A stretch of 28,199 bases of DNA from Candidatus Delongbacteria bacterium (GCA_016784425.1 JADHUQ010000006.1:1-28199), one strand, 5' to 3'; positions 15,902 to 24,778 are shown, counted from the stretch's first letter. A program made the numbers and translations. The notes: a model not told the origin generated them from the sequence alone.

Positions 15902-16115
15902 AGAGGATGAAGATATCTCTCCTCATCTCGAAATAAGGCTCCAATACACCAAAACTGCTCGGATATCCTCTTGCAGTCATCCGCTCCCGTTTCTACTTTT
16001 TCCTCTCTATTTTTCATGGTAAAGCTGGATTGCTGATAGCTAAACAGGTATATAGACTACTACCAGTTTTCCGCTGTTAGCGGTCGCAGATTCGAATGAA
16101 TAGAAGAGGAAAATC
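15902..16115. other. Intergenic region before rfbC
   Basis: No RNA gene or credible ORF. TTGCTG (16030-16035) with TATAGA 15 bases on is a weak promoter candidate for rfbC. A short hairpin CCGCT-gtt-AGCGG (16071-16083) lies in the presumed 5' leader. The stretch 15679-15784 before the repeat is A/T-rich and also shows nothing recognisable. Confidence 0.35.
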
Positions 16116-16676
16116 ATGGAAATCAGGGCTACGGCGTTACCGGATGTCAAGTTGATCATCCCACAGCTCTTTGAGGATGAGCGCGGTTTTTTCTTTGAAG
16201 CCTGGCATGCGGAGCGGTTTCGGGAAGCCGGCCTGCCGGATCGGTTTCTGCAATTGAATCACTCCCGTTCGAAGCGGAATGCACTGCGTGGTCTCCATTT
16301 CCAGGTGACCCATCCGCAGGGTAAGCTGGTGCGTGTACTTAGCGGCAGCATCCTGGATGTGGCGGTTGATCTGCGACCCGGCTCACCAGATTATGCCAGT
16401 TGGAGCAGCGTGGAGCTAAATGACCAGAACCGTCATCAGCTTTACCTCCCCCACGGGTTCGCACATGGTTTCTATGTTTTGAGTAGGCAGGCAGAGGTCG
16501 AGTACCTGACTACCGACATCTACGACCCCGCTGGTGAGCGTTCACTGCTCTGGAATGACCCTGCTATAGGTATTGTCTGGCCCACCACTACACCCCGGTT
16601 ATCCCCCAAGGATAGTTCTGCCCCCCGCCTGGAAGAACTGGCGTCGGAGCTGGAAGTGTTTCGTCTGGACAGATAG
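16116..16676 (+). CDS. rfbC: dTDP-4-dehydrorhamnose 3,5-epimerase
   Basis: RmlC/RfbC epimerises dTDP-4-dehydro-6-deoxyglucose at C3 and C5 on the way to dTDP-L-rhamnose, a precursor of O-antigen and other surface glycans. The 186-aa length matches the family. Cupin motifs are visible: FEDERGFFFEAW, ALRGLHFQ with the catalytic His at residue 61, GKLVRVLSGSILDVAVDLR, LPHGFAHGFYVLS, and EVEYLTTDIYDPAGE followed by WNDPAIGIVWP. AGAGGA precedes the ATG at a good distance. The partners rfbA, rfbB and rfbD are not in the window, so this copy is solitary. It is convergent with the next gene across a 122-base gap that holds no clear terminator. Confidence 0.96.
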   Translation: MEIRATALPDVKLIIPQLFEDERGFFFEAWHAERFREAGLPDRFLQLNHSRSKRNALRGLHFQVTHPQGKLVRVLSGSILDVAVDLRPGSPDYASWSSVELNDQNRHQLYLPHGFAHGFYVLSRQAEVEYLTTDIYDPAGERSLLWNDPAIGIVWPTTTPRLSPKDSSAPRLEELASELEVFRLDR

Positions 16677-16798
16677 AATAGGGATGGGTGGCAGAACGCA
16701 AATTCAAAGGAGCTGTTCTCTACTGTTGCAGTCATTTATAGCGGGTGAATCTGCTTGTGCGGTAGTAATGTTACAAACGCCAGCTCCCGGGATCCCCC

Positions 16799-17863
16799 TT
16801 ACAGCTCCCGTTGTCTGGCAAAGATATAGTGGATGATATCCTCGCGGAACTCAGGATCCAGTTCGCGGAATTCGCAGTTGTAGATAATAAAATCGCTACT
16901 GGCTTTATCCTGATAGTGCCTCGTGATGTTACCGGTGAGTTTAGGCTGCTGTTTACCGAGCAGGTGGAAATCAAAGGTGAACTGACCGTTATCAACCCCC
17001 TGAAATTGGCTGATCAGGGTGAACCCCCCACCTGAAAGCTCAACCACAGTCCCATCCCCCTGATCAATGATTGCCTCCCCATTCGGCAACCGCAGGAAAT
17101 AACGAAACTCCACCGGCAGATGTACCGGATGACGGTAATGCGCCCGCATCTGGATGGCGCGCCACTCTGTGGAATGACTGATCCTGAAAGAGCCTCCCCG
17201 ATTATCCATGTCCAGGAAAAGGGCTTCGAAATTGTAGAGCGCTTCCGCTTGCGCCATCGAGGCCAGAATCGGTGTACCGGGTGTCGGTTGCGGCATGTCC
17301 TGTTCCTTGGTCAACCGCAGCGTGATGGCAAGATCATCCATGGAAATGACGACAGCCTGGTAAACGGTCGGATATCCGGTAACACGCAGCGACAGTGTCA
17401 GGTTAGCTTCCAGATCACGAGAGGAGGAAAATGGACGTTGCGCCCGGCGATTCAGAAAAACAGTTTCCCGAATCTGCTTGATGTCGGCCAGAAACTGATC
17501 TTCGGGTCCAATCAGCTCTCCGTTCTCCGAGCGCTGACGTAACACGCTGTCCACCCAGAGATTGAAGCGGGAGAGCACCTGCGGAATGTTCTGTGGTCGA
17601 TTGTAGAGAAAATCGCGGATAAAGATATTGAGCAGACGCCGTTGTTCGGGGTTGAGCTCATACTTGTCCAGGTATTCAGTAGCGCTGCGAAACTGTTGCC
17701 ACTGGCGCAGGAAAATCATCAGCCACCAGCTGCCGATGATGATAAGCAGCACCACCAGGAGCCACATGATGAACTCACCTTTGGGCATGGTGATTTCCAT
17801 GTGGTCGCGGAAAGATCCGGCGATTTCCGACCAGGGCTTGTTCATCTCACTCTCGGACTGCAT
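16799..17863 (-). CDS. Membrane-anchored PilZ-like domain protein
   Basis: The 354-aa product (348 aa from the second Met) has one transmembrane segment (about residues 33-52, WLLVVLLIIIGSWWLMIFL), then a helical, probably cytoplasmic linker, then a YcgR-N-like beta region (about 155-235) and a C-terminal PilZ-like domain. The c-di-GMP RxxxR motif is R240-AHY-R244. The second motif, normally [DN]xSxxG, reads ELSGGG (E275, S277, G280), with Glu in the first position. A c-di-GMP receptor controlling motility or surface functions is the family expectation; binding is not certain with the Glu. No Shine-Dalgarno precedes the ATG at 17863. The ATG at 17845 has a purine-rich GAGAGTGAG before it and suits the predicted promoter better, so that start may be the real one. 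Neighbours give no further clue. Confidence 0.72.
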   Translation of the reverse strand: MQSESEMNKPWSEIAGSFRDHMEITMPKGEFIMWLLVVLLIIIGSWWLMIFLRQWQQFRSATEYLDKYELNPEQRRLLNIFIRDFLYNRPQNIPQVLSRFNLWVDSVLRQRSENGELIGPEDQFLADIKQIRETVFLNRRAQRPFSSSRDLEANLTLSLRVTGYPTVYQAVVISMDDLAITLRLTKEQDMPQPTPGTPILASMAQAEALYNFEALFLDMDNRGGSFRISHSTEWRAIQMRAHYRHPVHLPVEFRYFLRLPNGEAIIDQGDGTVVELSGGGFTLISQFQGVDNGQFTFDFHLLGKQQPKLTGNITRHYQDKASSDFIIYNCEFRELDPEFREDIIHYIFARQREL

Positions 17864-17878
17864 AATGGGCTGTCTTTA

Positions 17879-17908
17879 GTAATATCGACAGTTGTCGGGA
17901 AATCTCAA
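17879..17908 (-). promoter_or_regulatory. Sigma-70-type promoter of the PilZ-like gene
   Basis: TTGAGA (17903-17908, 5 of 6) and TATTAC (17879-17884, 4 of 6) are separated by 18 bases on the minus strand. A start near 17872 would leave only about nine bases before ATG 17863 but about 27 before ATG 17845, which argues for the internal start. Confidence 0.5.
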
Positions 17909-18144
17909 CAGGAATTACCGACTTAGAGGGTGCCAGGGTGAATAAGAGAGGCTGAGAGAATTATTGAGGATCGATTCAGATCATCGCGGCGGTCAGCCGG
18001 CAGGCAGGATTTGTCATCACTTTTTTTGTGGCTCCTTCCGCGGGGACATGTGCCAGTCTTCACCTCATCAGCAGCATCCTGGCCGGTCTTGCGGATAGAT
18101 TAACATCTTTCGTATGAGCCTGCAGATTTCTAGTACAACCGGTT

Positions 18145-19551
18145 CTATCTGATCAAGATCATTTTCCTCGAAATGACCTCTTCATCTGTAGTCAGCCGGT
18201 ACAGATAGACACTGCTGGCCAGGGGACGGGAGGATCCCGCTCCCGGAGATGATGACTGTGCATCAAATATCACCCTGTGTATCCCTGCAGTATATGTTCC
18301 CTCCGCCAGAACTGCCACCCGCTGACCCATGATGTTGTACAGTGAGAGATCGATCTGTTCTGGATATGGCAGCGTGAATTCGATCGTGGTAGTTGGATTG
18401 AATGGATTGGGATAGTTCCGGGAAAGCGAGAGTCCCGCTGATTCCGCAATAGTATCGTCAACCCCCTCCCCTTCGCACGTCTCACCCGTATACCCCATGA
18501 ATCCACAGACATCCGTGCGGCAAGGGGAATCAATTTGTAGGCGGTAGTCATCGTTCTCGGAATCACAGAAAAGCGGATCTGCGTCGATGTTGTGCTCGCC
18601 TGTCCAGCCACCCTCGATATCGGAACAGGAAACAAGTATAATGCTGCTTGACAGATCTATTTCCTGGGGTGAATCATTCCAGAGGATACAGTTTATTAAG
18701 GTCGGGTCTGAATAATCGGTGCAACTGATACCACCGCCAACCTCAGCCGAGTTTCCTGTTATTGTGACATTCATAAGTGTCGGACCGGAATACCAGCAGG
18801 AGATCCCGCCACCAGAATCTGCTGAATTACCAGTAATTGTAACATTCAGAAAACAGGGTCTTGCATTCTCGCAATAAATCCCGCCACCTCTATAATCAGC
18901 TGAGTTTTCGGTAACCTCAGCATCCATAAAGGTCGGACCGGAATTCCAGCAGAAGATCCCACCGCCAAATTCTGCTGAATTACCATTTATCATCACCTGA
19001 GCCAGATCAGGGTTGGAGTCAGAGCAGGAGATCCCGCCACCAATATCTGCCGAATTGTCCCTTATCGTTACATTCTCCAGTCTTGGATTGGAATTCTCGA
19101 GATGAGTGCCGCCACCCATGAAGCGGGACAGATTACCTGCCAGCGTCATATGCTCCAACCTGGGACTGGCTGACTGACAAAAAATCCCACCGCCTGTACC
19201 GTATCCCCCAAAGCCCTGGGCATATCCGTTTTGAATAGTGAAATCCTGGATGAGAGTAGTTGTGTCGACAATCCCGTTCAAGTACGCTTCAAATCGAATC
19301 ACACTCCCCTGTTGATCTCCATCAATAGTACAAACCTCTTCACCACTCCCGATCAACTTGATCCCATTCACAGCTGGCCAGATGATGTTCTCGTAGTAGG
19401 TGCCGGAGGCGACGAGGACTGTATCGCCTTCAGTTGCAATATTGAGTCCTGCCTGGATGGTGGGTAGATCGTCGGGGACGTGGATGGTGGTGGCGAGGAT
19501 CGTTACTGAAAAGCTGACAACAGATAGTGTGAGAAAGAAAAGCCTGCGCAA
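18145..19551 (-). CDS. T9SS-exported parallel beta-helix protein
   Basis: The 468-aa product has a signal peptide (about residues 1-20), then IHVPDDLPTIQAGLNIATEGDTVLVASGTYYENI, the usual entry strand of a right-handed parallel beta-helix of the DUF1565/pectate-lyase-like type. Seven repeats of about 25 residues follow (consensus GGGIxCxxSxPxLxNVTITGNSAxx). The last 89 residues form a type A T9SS sorting domain beginning YPNPFNPTTT and ending RKMILIR. A surface-attached or released adhesin or polysaccharide-binding protein is likely; no catalytic residues for a polysaccharide lyase are recognised. The start codon is TTG (19549-19551), supported by AGGGGG six bases upstream and by the signal peptide. 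No convincing promoter is seen in the 123-base gap upstream, and the 281 bases downstream hold no clear terminator. Confidence 0.9.
   Translation of the reverse strand: MRRLFFLTLSVVSFSVTILATTIHVPDDLPTIQAGLNIATEGDTVLVASGTYYENIIWPAVNGIKLIGSGEEVCTIDGDQQGSVIRFEAYLNGIVDTTTLIQDFTIQNGYAQGFGGYGTGGGIFCQSASPRLEHMTLAGNLSRFMGGGTHLENSNPRLENVTIRDNSADIGGGISCSDSNPDLAQVMINGNSAEFGGGIFCWNSGPTFMDAEVTENSADYRGGGIYCENARPCFLNVTITGNSADSGGGISCWYSGPTLMNVTITGNSAEVGGGISCTDYSDPTLINCILWNDSPQEIDLSSSIILVSCSDIEGGWTGEHNIDADPLFCDSENDDYRLQIDSPCRTDVCGFMGYTGETCEGEGVDDTIAESAGLSLSRNYPNPFNPTTTIEFTLPYPEQIDLSLYNIMGQRVAVLAEGTYTAGIHRVIFDAQSSSPGAGSSRPLASSVYLYRLTTDEEVISRKMILIR
18670..19193 (-). repeat. Tandem coding repeats of about 75 bp (beta-helix coils)
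   Basis: Seven consecutive coil-encoding units, each about 25 codons, lie within the beta-helix gene. Some are nearly identical in DNA: the blocks at about 18779-18832 and 18938-18991 share TCGGACCGGAAT followed by CCAGCAG and AGATCCC, then a CTGCTGAATTACCA stretch, which points to recent duplication or conversion between units. Confidence 0.75.
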
Positions 19552-19674
19552 AACACCCCCTGCGCAAATGTGTGAAATCGTCTTAAAAGAAAGATAGGAT
19601 AGTCAAATCGGTAAGCAAAGCTATAAAGGGGTGTCTTGAATCCGTCTTGGAGCCGGTGGCGTGTAGCTGTGAGA

Positions 19675-21444
19675 CTATTTCACCAACACCATCTTCTTGG
19701 TCAGTTCCTGATCACCAGCAGTCAGTTGGTATATGTAGATACCGCTGGGTAATCCACTTCCATCAAAACGAAAATGGTGAACGCCAGCAGAACGTTGTCC
19801 TTGGGTGAGTATGGTAACTTGCTGCCCGAGGATGTTATACACAGTTAGTTGAACATCCTGGGGATACGGTAATGTGAATTTAATGGTGGTGGTTGGGTTG
19901 AAGGGATTGGGGTAGGCGGGATACAGGACAGGATCAGTGGGTAGCCTTGCTGGCTGAATTTCCAGCGCTTCTGGTAAGAAATGGGGGAAAGCACCGCGGT
20001 TGCAGCGGTCCTGTTTGAGTTGCGGCCAGGCTGCATGGGCGGGAGTAAAGGGAACCTCAAGATCATGGAGCTCAACCGTCGAGAACATGGAGGCTGCCAC
20101 CAATTCCAGCAACCCGTCCTGATCGACATCTCCCAGAGCTGGCGTGGGGGAAAAGGTGCCTGAATGATTGGAGTCGTCTAAGGAGAGGGGGAAACCTGGA
20201 AGTATATTGCCATCAGCTGCCAGTGCAAAAATATAGTCGCGAACCTTGATCACCACCTCCAGGGAGGTGGTATCACCGTCCAGATCAGCGAGCAATGGTC
20301 CTGAATTTATGTTCCCCGACGCACCATCATGCTCCAGCAAAACCGGCCAGCCTGTGACCGCAGTTCCGTCGTGGTGGAAGGCGAATGCTTTCTCCACAAA
20401 CGGAGGCGAGAGGGGCCAGCCACCCACTACTATTTCGAGATCCCCGTCACCATCGAGGTCACCTACAGCGGGTGAGCTCAAACGGGCATAAGAAACCAGG
20501 ACCGGCCAGCCCGGTTTCAGGTTTCCCTGGGGATCTAAGACGTAGAGGGGATCTTCATTGGAAATGGAATAGGAAATGTTGATGATCTCAACTTCGCCGT
20601 CATCATCCAGGTCTGCTATAACCGGGGCGGCTTTATTTATTCCACTGGTAGTAAATGGCCAGCCCGGGAAGATAGAGCCGTCACTCTGCCAGACATACAG
20701 GGCATAGGGATCCGGTGAGGTTGCAGGCTGATAAGTGCCGGCGACAATCTCCGGGGTGCCGTCTCCATCCAGATCCCCCACCGCCGGGGAACCGACAAGG
20801 TCATCGAGAAAAACCGGCCAACCGGGGAAGTCTGACCCATCCGCATTATAAATGGACAGAGAATTATTGCTACCAGAAAAGAGGATCTCCAGATCTGCAT
20901 CATTGTCCAGATCCGCCAGTACCGGGGCTGTGGAGCCACCCTGCGGTATGGGGAATCCCGGCAGCAGTTCTGCCGCCAGATTCCAGGCATAAAGAGCGGT
21001 CCAACTGCCGGCAACGATGTCCAGTTGACCGTCCTGATCCAGGTCTCCCACGGCGGCAGAGCCGGATAACGGCGAGTTCAGGAGCAGTGGCCAACCCGGC
21101 AGCTGCTCACCAGCAGCATCGATTATGAAAACCTGTCCGGCTCCGTAGGGATTGGGGTCGGGGCCGAAAGTGGTAAGGATGATTTCCTGATCTCCGTTCC
21201 CTTCCAGGTCAGCCAACTTGACTCCCGCCATGGCGACAGCACCCGTTTCCATAATCCAGCGCTGCCAGCGCTGGGTGGTGGTCACCTGGCTCAGACCGGG
21301 GGAGCGCAAGCTGATACAGGCGGAAGCGTCCTGACCTGTGCCGGTGGGATCGACTGATGTAAACACCGGTTGTCGAGAAACACCGCCCGAGACAACAGAC
21401 CAGAAAATCAGTGCGGATACCAGAATCTGCCAGCAATGTTTCAT
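19675..21444 (-). CDS. T9SS-exported FG-GAP/VCBS-like beta-propeller protein
   Basis: The 589-aa product has a signal peptide (about residues 1-23) and a propeller built from repeats containing calcium-binding loops of the DxDxDGxxE type: DLEGNGDQE, DLDQDGQLD, DLDNDADLE, DLDGDGTPE, DLDDDGEVE, DLDGDGDLE, a variant DLDGDTTSLE, and DVDQDGLLE, eight in all. Each is paired with a PGWP or PGFP strand. The final 79 residues (511-589, from YPNPFNPTTT) are a type A T9SS sorting domain. Such integrin-like propellers bind ligands or proteins at the surface; no enzymatic motif is seen. GAGGTG lies a few bases before the ATG, supporting the start. A 13-base palindrome is located in the leader. Upstream, 197 bases separate it from the next minus-strand gene. 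Confidence 0.92.
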   Translation of the reverse strand: MKHCWQILVSALIFWSVVSGGVSRQPVFTSVDPTGTGQDASACISLRSPGLSQVTTTQRWQRWIMETGAVAMAGVKLADLEGNGDQEIILTTFGPDPNPYGAGQVFIIDAAGEQLPGWPLLLNSPLSGSAAVGDLDQDGQLDIVAGSWTALYAWNLAAELLPGFPIPQGGSTAPVLADLDNDADLEILFSGSNNSLSIYNADGSDFPGWPVFLDDLVGSPAVGDLDGDGTPEIVAGTYQPATSPDPYALYVWQSDGSIFPGWPFTTSGINKAAPVIADLDDDGEVEIINISYSISNEDPLYVLDPQGNLKPGWPVLVSYARLSSPAVGDLDGDGDLEIVVGGWPLSPPFVEKAFAFHHDGTAVTGWPVLLEHDGASGNINSGPLLADLDGDTTSLEVVIKVRDYIFALAADGNILPGFPLSLDDSNHSGTFSPTPALGDVDQDGLLELVAASMFSTVELHDLEVPFTPAHAAWPQLKQDRCNRGAFPHFLPEALEIQPARLPTDPVLYPAYPNPFNPTTTIKFTLPYPQDVQLTVYNILGQQVTILTQGQRSAGVHHFRFDGSGLPSGIYIYQLTAGDQELTKKMVLVK

Positions 21445-21459
21445 TTGTCACCTCTAAAA

Positions 21460-21472
21460 TGATACAGTATCA
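21460..21472. promoter_or_regulatory. 13-bp palindrome in the FG-GAP gene leader
   Basis: TGATAC-A-GTATCA is a perfect inverted repeat with a single central base, ending 15 bases upstream of the start codon at 21444. The position suits a repressor operator or a small mRNA hairpin overlapping the region just 5' of the Shine-Dalgarno. Function is unknown. Confidence 0.35.
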
Positions 21473-21525
21473 GCTGCTGTCCGGTATCTCCCATTCGCTT
21501 CCCTGCCCCACAGCTTCAGTGGCTC

Positions 21526-21545
21526 AGACCGGTAACAGCCGGTCT
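21526..21545 (-). other. Stem-loop between two T9SS cargo genes
   Basis: AGACCGG pairs with CCGGTCT around a six-base loop. It lies in the 197-base gap between two minus-strand genes. No T-tract follows on either strand, so it is an mRNA processing or stability element at most, not a clear terminator. Confidence 0.45.
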
Positions 21546-21641
21546 TGAACTGCCGGGATCTCAACCAGATTGACGATACTTTCTGAGCAATACTCACCCC
21601 GAACCGCGACGCGAGCACAGGCGGAACCCTGCCGCAGCTCC

Positions 21642-24600
21642 CTACCGCACCAGAATCATCTTGCGGGTGAACGGCTGATCACCGGCAGTAAGCCGATAGA
21701 AATAAACCCCGCTGGTAAAGCCACCGGCATCAAACGTAATCTGGTGCAGCCCCGCCCCGAAGTTACCCTCCGCCAGAACTGCCACCCGCTGCCCCAGTAT
21801 GTTGTAGACCGTCAGTGTTATCCCCTGCTGGTGCGCCAGTGTAAACTCGATGCGGGTGGAGGGGTTGAAGGGATTGGGATAATTGGGACGTAGCTCCGTC
21901 GTCCAGGGCAGCACCTCCGGCGCGGTAACAGCTTCGTACTCCACCTGCAGCGGTTGCGAAGGATCGGACTCATCACCCTGCTGGTTGATCGTAGTGATTC
22001 GGAACCACCAGTTCCCCTCCTGGTCCAGTTGGCAGAAATACTGCACGCCGACGGTCGCCTCCACCAGCTCATAACTGTTGCCGTCAGGGGAGATCCAGAC
22101 ATTGAAGTGATCGAAATCGTTCATCACCGGCATCTCCCAGGCGAGCAGGACACCATCGGCTACCGACTCGCCGGTCAGGTTTTCCGGTGGCTGCGGCAGT
22201 TGCGGTTCCGCACCCAAGGAGAGTGTACCATAATGGCTCGGATCAAAGGGATCCATCGCAGCTGCGGGCCACCAGCCGTCGAACTCATCCGGATCATCCA
22301 GGGTGAAGTTCAGGAACCCCGATTGTCCATTGGGATCGGGATTGATCTCCCAGTCCAGGGTCCCGATCGGCAGTACGAATTCGTAAACCAGATAACCGGT
22401 GGCATCAGAGACTGCTATCTGGGGATCGTCGAGGAACATGACGGTACCGGCACCCCCCCCGGCATACAGAGGACGGTATTTGATTACCGCGCCGCTCGCA
22501 TAGTATGCCGCCCAGTAGTTCCCCTCGGAATCATCCCGCAGTCCCTGCGGTGGAAAGATACGGTCGTTATTGTCATCGATATAGAGGCCGATTTCGTCAT
22601 GATCCTCCAGCACGGTGTCGTTCTGGTTGATGAAAGCGACATACAGTTCCGTAAACTCCGCGTTGACCTTGAACCAACCCTGGACCGATCCGACCGGTGT
22701 CCAGCTGTTGTCATAGGTGCCAAGAAAATCGGAGCACTCCAGCCGATAAGCGTCGTCCCATTCGCCCGCTGAAAGCTCACCGTCTATGGTCGGGGTAGTG
22801 CCGGTCCAGGCGGGGACCTCCTGCGTGATAAAACCGCTGCTGGTCCAACCGACCGCTTCATTGGAAAAGGGGCTCTGCAGATCACCGGGCAGGATGCTGG
22901 TAACGACATAGTAGTAGTTGCGGGTCGGCATCGCCTCCAGATCGGTCCAGGTGAGTTCCGACGCTTCCAGAGTTGCCACCGGTATGTCGGGATAGGGCTC
23001 CTGTACCAGGCTTTTGCGGTAGACATTGAATCCGATATAGTCGTCGGTGGGGGGCTCGATCCAGTTGAGTACAATACCGAGACCAGCTCCCTGACTGGCG
23101 GTCAGTCCGGAGGGGGGGCTGCTGTTGGGGAAGAGCGCAAAGTCCTGCGTGCTGGTCTCACCATCAGCTACCACTACCGGTTCGAGCACAGTGTTGTAAC
23201 CGATGCAGGATGCCTGCACTACCCAGGAACCGGCCGGTACGAACTCGATCAGGTAATCACCCGCGCTGTCGCTGAGGGCGAGATAACCTTCAAGATCGGG
23301 CACTTCGACTCTGGCGCCGGAATGGTTTTCCATGCCCTCCAGATGGACATTGCCGGCTATTTCACCCCCGCCCGGATCCGATTCAACACAGTAGAGCAGC
23401 CCGCCGCTCCCCATTTGCCGGGCGTGCACCGCCTTGCCACCTACGATACAGCGGCTGCCATCGGCGGCAAGATCCAGAGCCATCATCGATCCCGGTGTGG
23501 TTATTGTGTAGATCGGCAGGTTACTGTCGCGACGGAAGAGCAGGAAATCAGCAGTGGTGTGGTCGAGTGGACCCCAGCTGGCAGCGGCGAGAATGGCACC
23601 GTCAGCTGACAGATCCAGCGCTACGACATAATCCCCCACATGCTCGTAAACCCAGAGTGGTTGCGGCGATGGGGTGTTGAACAGATAGATCTCACCATCA
23701 TAACCTTCCGTCAGGAAAACCATGGTTCCAGCCGCGATGGTGCCACCATCTGCGGAAACAGTCACCCCACCAACCCAGACGGAGGTACCGCCACCCCCCA
23801 CATGGAAGTTCCAGATCTCTTCATAGCTGCCCGCCTCAGAATCAAACTGGTAGGCGTAGATGTAACCGCTATAATCGCCCCGCGCCATCACCCCACCATC
23901 ATGCGAGATTGCGGGGGGGTTCTGGGTGCTGTTGGCAGCCTGGAAAAAGACTTCACCGTCGGCGGCGTGCATTCCCCAGATAGCGCTGGCGGGGCCTCCA
24001 TACTGCGTAAACAACAGCGTGTTACCATCGCCGCTTAACACCAGTTTCTGTGAACCGCCCAGAAAACGCTGTTCCCAGACCAGATCGCCACTGACAATAT
24101 CCCGGCAGGAGACGGTGGAACTGTCATCCTGGGTGTTGCTCTCCGCGGTATAGATCAGGGTGCCGTCGGGGCTCAGCTCCATGCCATTCGGCTGGGTAGG
24201 GATGTTGAGTTCATACGCCGGTAAAGAGGAATCGGGTGTGTAAATCTGTACCACCGGTCCATCGACCGCAGCCAGCAGGCTGCCATCCGGCACCATGTCC
24301 ACGATTACATCCCAGTCACAATTCAGGATGGGGTTTTCCCAGACGGGGATAGCGCTATCGGTGTGATACGAGACCCGCTCGTTGTTGAGCCACCAGCCCA
24401 CGAAACTGCCGCCGCTCACGCTGGAAACTCTGGTGTAGGAAACGATGGCAGAGGGGTCTTCAAATTCCCAGAGCGTCTCCAGTCGTTCTTCACGGCTGTT
24501 GAAACTGGTGGCTGGGGCCCTGCATTCCTGATTCCGGGTTGCACCGGACTCCTGATACAGACCGCTCACTGGATCGGTGAAGGTTTGCACAGCCGGTGCT

Positions 24601-24677
24601 GCGCTGGTGGTTACAGTCGAACCGATCAGCAGTGATCCTAATAGAAGGATGATAGTAAATCCGTTTTTGTAGTACAT
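21642..24677 (-). CDS. T9SS-exported multidomain propeller/Fn3/CBM9-like protein
   Basis: The 1011-aa product carries a signal peptide (about residues 1-26), a WD40/PQQ-like beta-propeller (about 50-430, strands such as DLSADGAILAAASW), a CarboxypepD_reg-like beta-sandwich (about 435-515), an Fn3 module (about 520-610), a CBM9/DOMON-like domain (about 620-825; TPTIDGELSAGEWDDA and DEIGLYIDDNNDR), a second Fn3 module (about 830-915) and a T9SS type A sorting domain (933-1011, YPNPFNPSTR to RKMILVR). Sugar or haem binding is known for CBM9/DOMON families; the ligand here is unknown. The frame is open to 24788, but ATG 24677 is chosen because AGAGGAG lies a few bases upstream and the signal peptide then begins at residue 1. 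A good promoter and a 5' leader hairpin lie upstream. It is the first of the three CTD-bearing genes in transcription order. Confidence 0.92.
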   Translation of the reverse strand: MYYKNGFTIILLLGSLLIGSTVTTSAAPAVQTFTDPVSGLYQESGATRNQECRAPATSFNSREERLETLWEFEDPSAIVSYTRVSSVSGGSFVGWWLNNERVSYHTDSAIPVWENPILNCDWDVIVDMVPDGSLLAAVDGPVVQIYTPDSSLPAYELNIPTQPNGMELSPDGTLIYTAESNTQDDSSTVSCRDIVSGDLVWEQRFLGGSQKLVLSGDGNTLLFTQYGGPASAIWGMHAADGEVFFQAANSTQNPPAISHDGGVMARGDYSGYIYAYQFDSEAGSYEEIWNFHVGGGGTSVWVGGVTVSADGGTIAAGTMVFLTEGYDGEIYLFNTPSPQPLWVYEHVGDYVVALDLSADGAILAAASWGPLDHTTADFLLFRRDSNLPIYTITTPGSMMALDLAADGSRCIVGGKAVHARQMGSGGLLYCVESDPGGGEIAGNVHLEGMENHSGARVEVPDLEGYLALSDSAGDYLIEFVPAGSWVVQASCIGYNTVLEPVVVADGETSTQDFALFPNSSPPSGLTASQGAGLGIVLNWIEPPTDDYIGFNVYRKSLVQEPYPDIPVATLEASELTWTDLEAMPTRNYYYVVTSILPGDLQSPFSNEAVGWTSSGFITQEVPAWTGTTPTIDGELSAGEWDDAYRLECSDFLGTYDNSWTPVGSVQGWFKVNAEFTELYVAFINQNDTVLEDHDEIGLYIDDNNDRIFPPQGLRDDSEGNYWAAYYASGAVIKYRPLYAGGGAGTVMFLDDPQIAVSDATGYLVYEFVLPIGTLDWEINPDPNGQSGFLNFTLDDPDEFDGWWPAAAMDPFDPSHYGTLSLGAEPQLPQPPENLTGESVADGVLLAWEMPVMNDFDHFNVWISPDGNSYELVEATVGVQYFCQLDQEGNWWFRITTINQQGDESDPSQPLQVEYEAVTAPEVLPWTTELRPNYPNPFNPSTRIEFTLAHQQGITLTVYNILGQRVAVLAEGNFGAGLHQITFDAGGFTSGVYFYRLTAGDQPFTRKMILVR

Positions 24678-24699
24678 ATACACTCCTCTTTTCAGGTAA

Positions 24700-24717
24700 C
24701 AGCCATGATTATGGCTG
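24700..24717 (-). promoter_or_regulatory. 5' leader hairpin of the 1011-aa gene
   Basis: CAGCCAT and ATGGCTG pair perfectly around a four-base loop. The hairpin begins about ten bases upstream of the Shine-Dalgarno and lies within the transcript predicted from the promoter at 24750-24778. It could act as an operator palindrome or an mRNA stabiliser. Confidence 0.4.
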
Positions 24718-24749
24718 ACGCATATCTGATTACCATCTGTGCCTGACCC

Positions 24750-24778
24750 ATTATAGGGGTATTTTCCTGAATTGGGAA
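24750..24778 (-). promoter_or_regulatory. Sigma-70-type promoter of the 1011-aa gene
   Basis: On the minus strand TTCCCA (24773-24778, 4 of 6) and a perfect TATAAT (24750-24755) are separated by 17 bases. The transcript would start near 24743, giving a leader of about 65 bases. Confidence 0.6.

Noticed and set aside
18670..19193. Regular repeats that could be mistaken for a CRISPR array
   Set aside because: The units are in frame, encode beta-helix coils and have no unique spacers.
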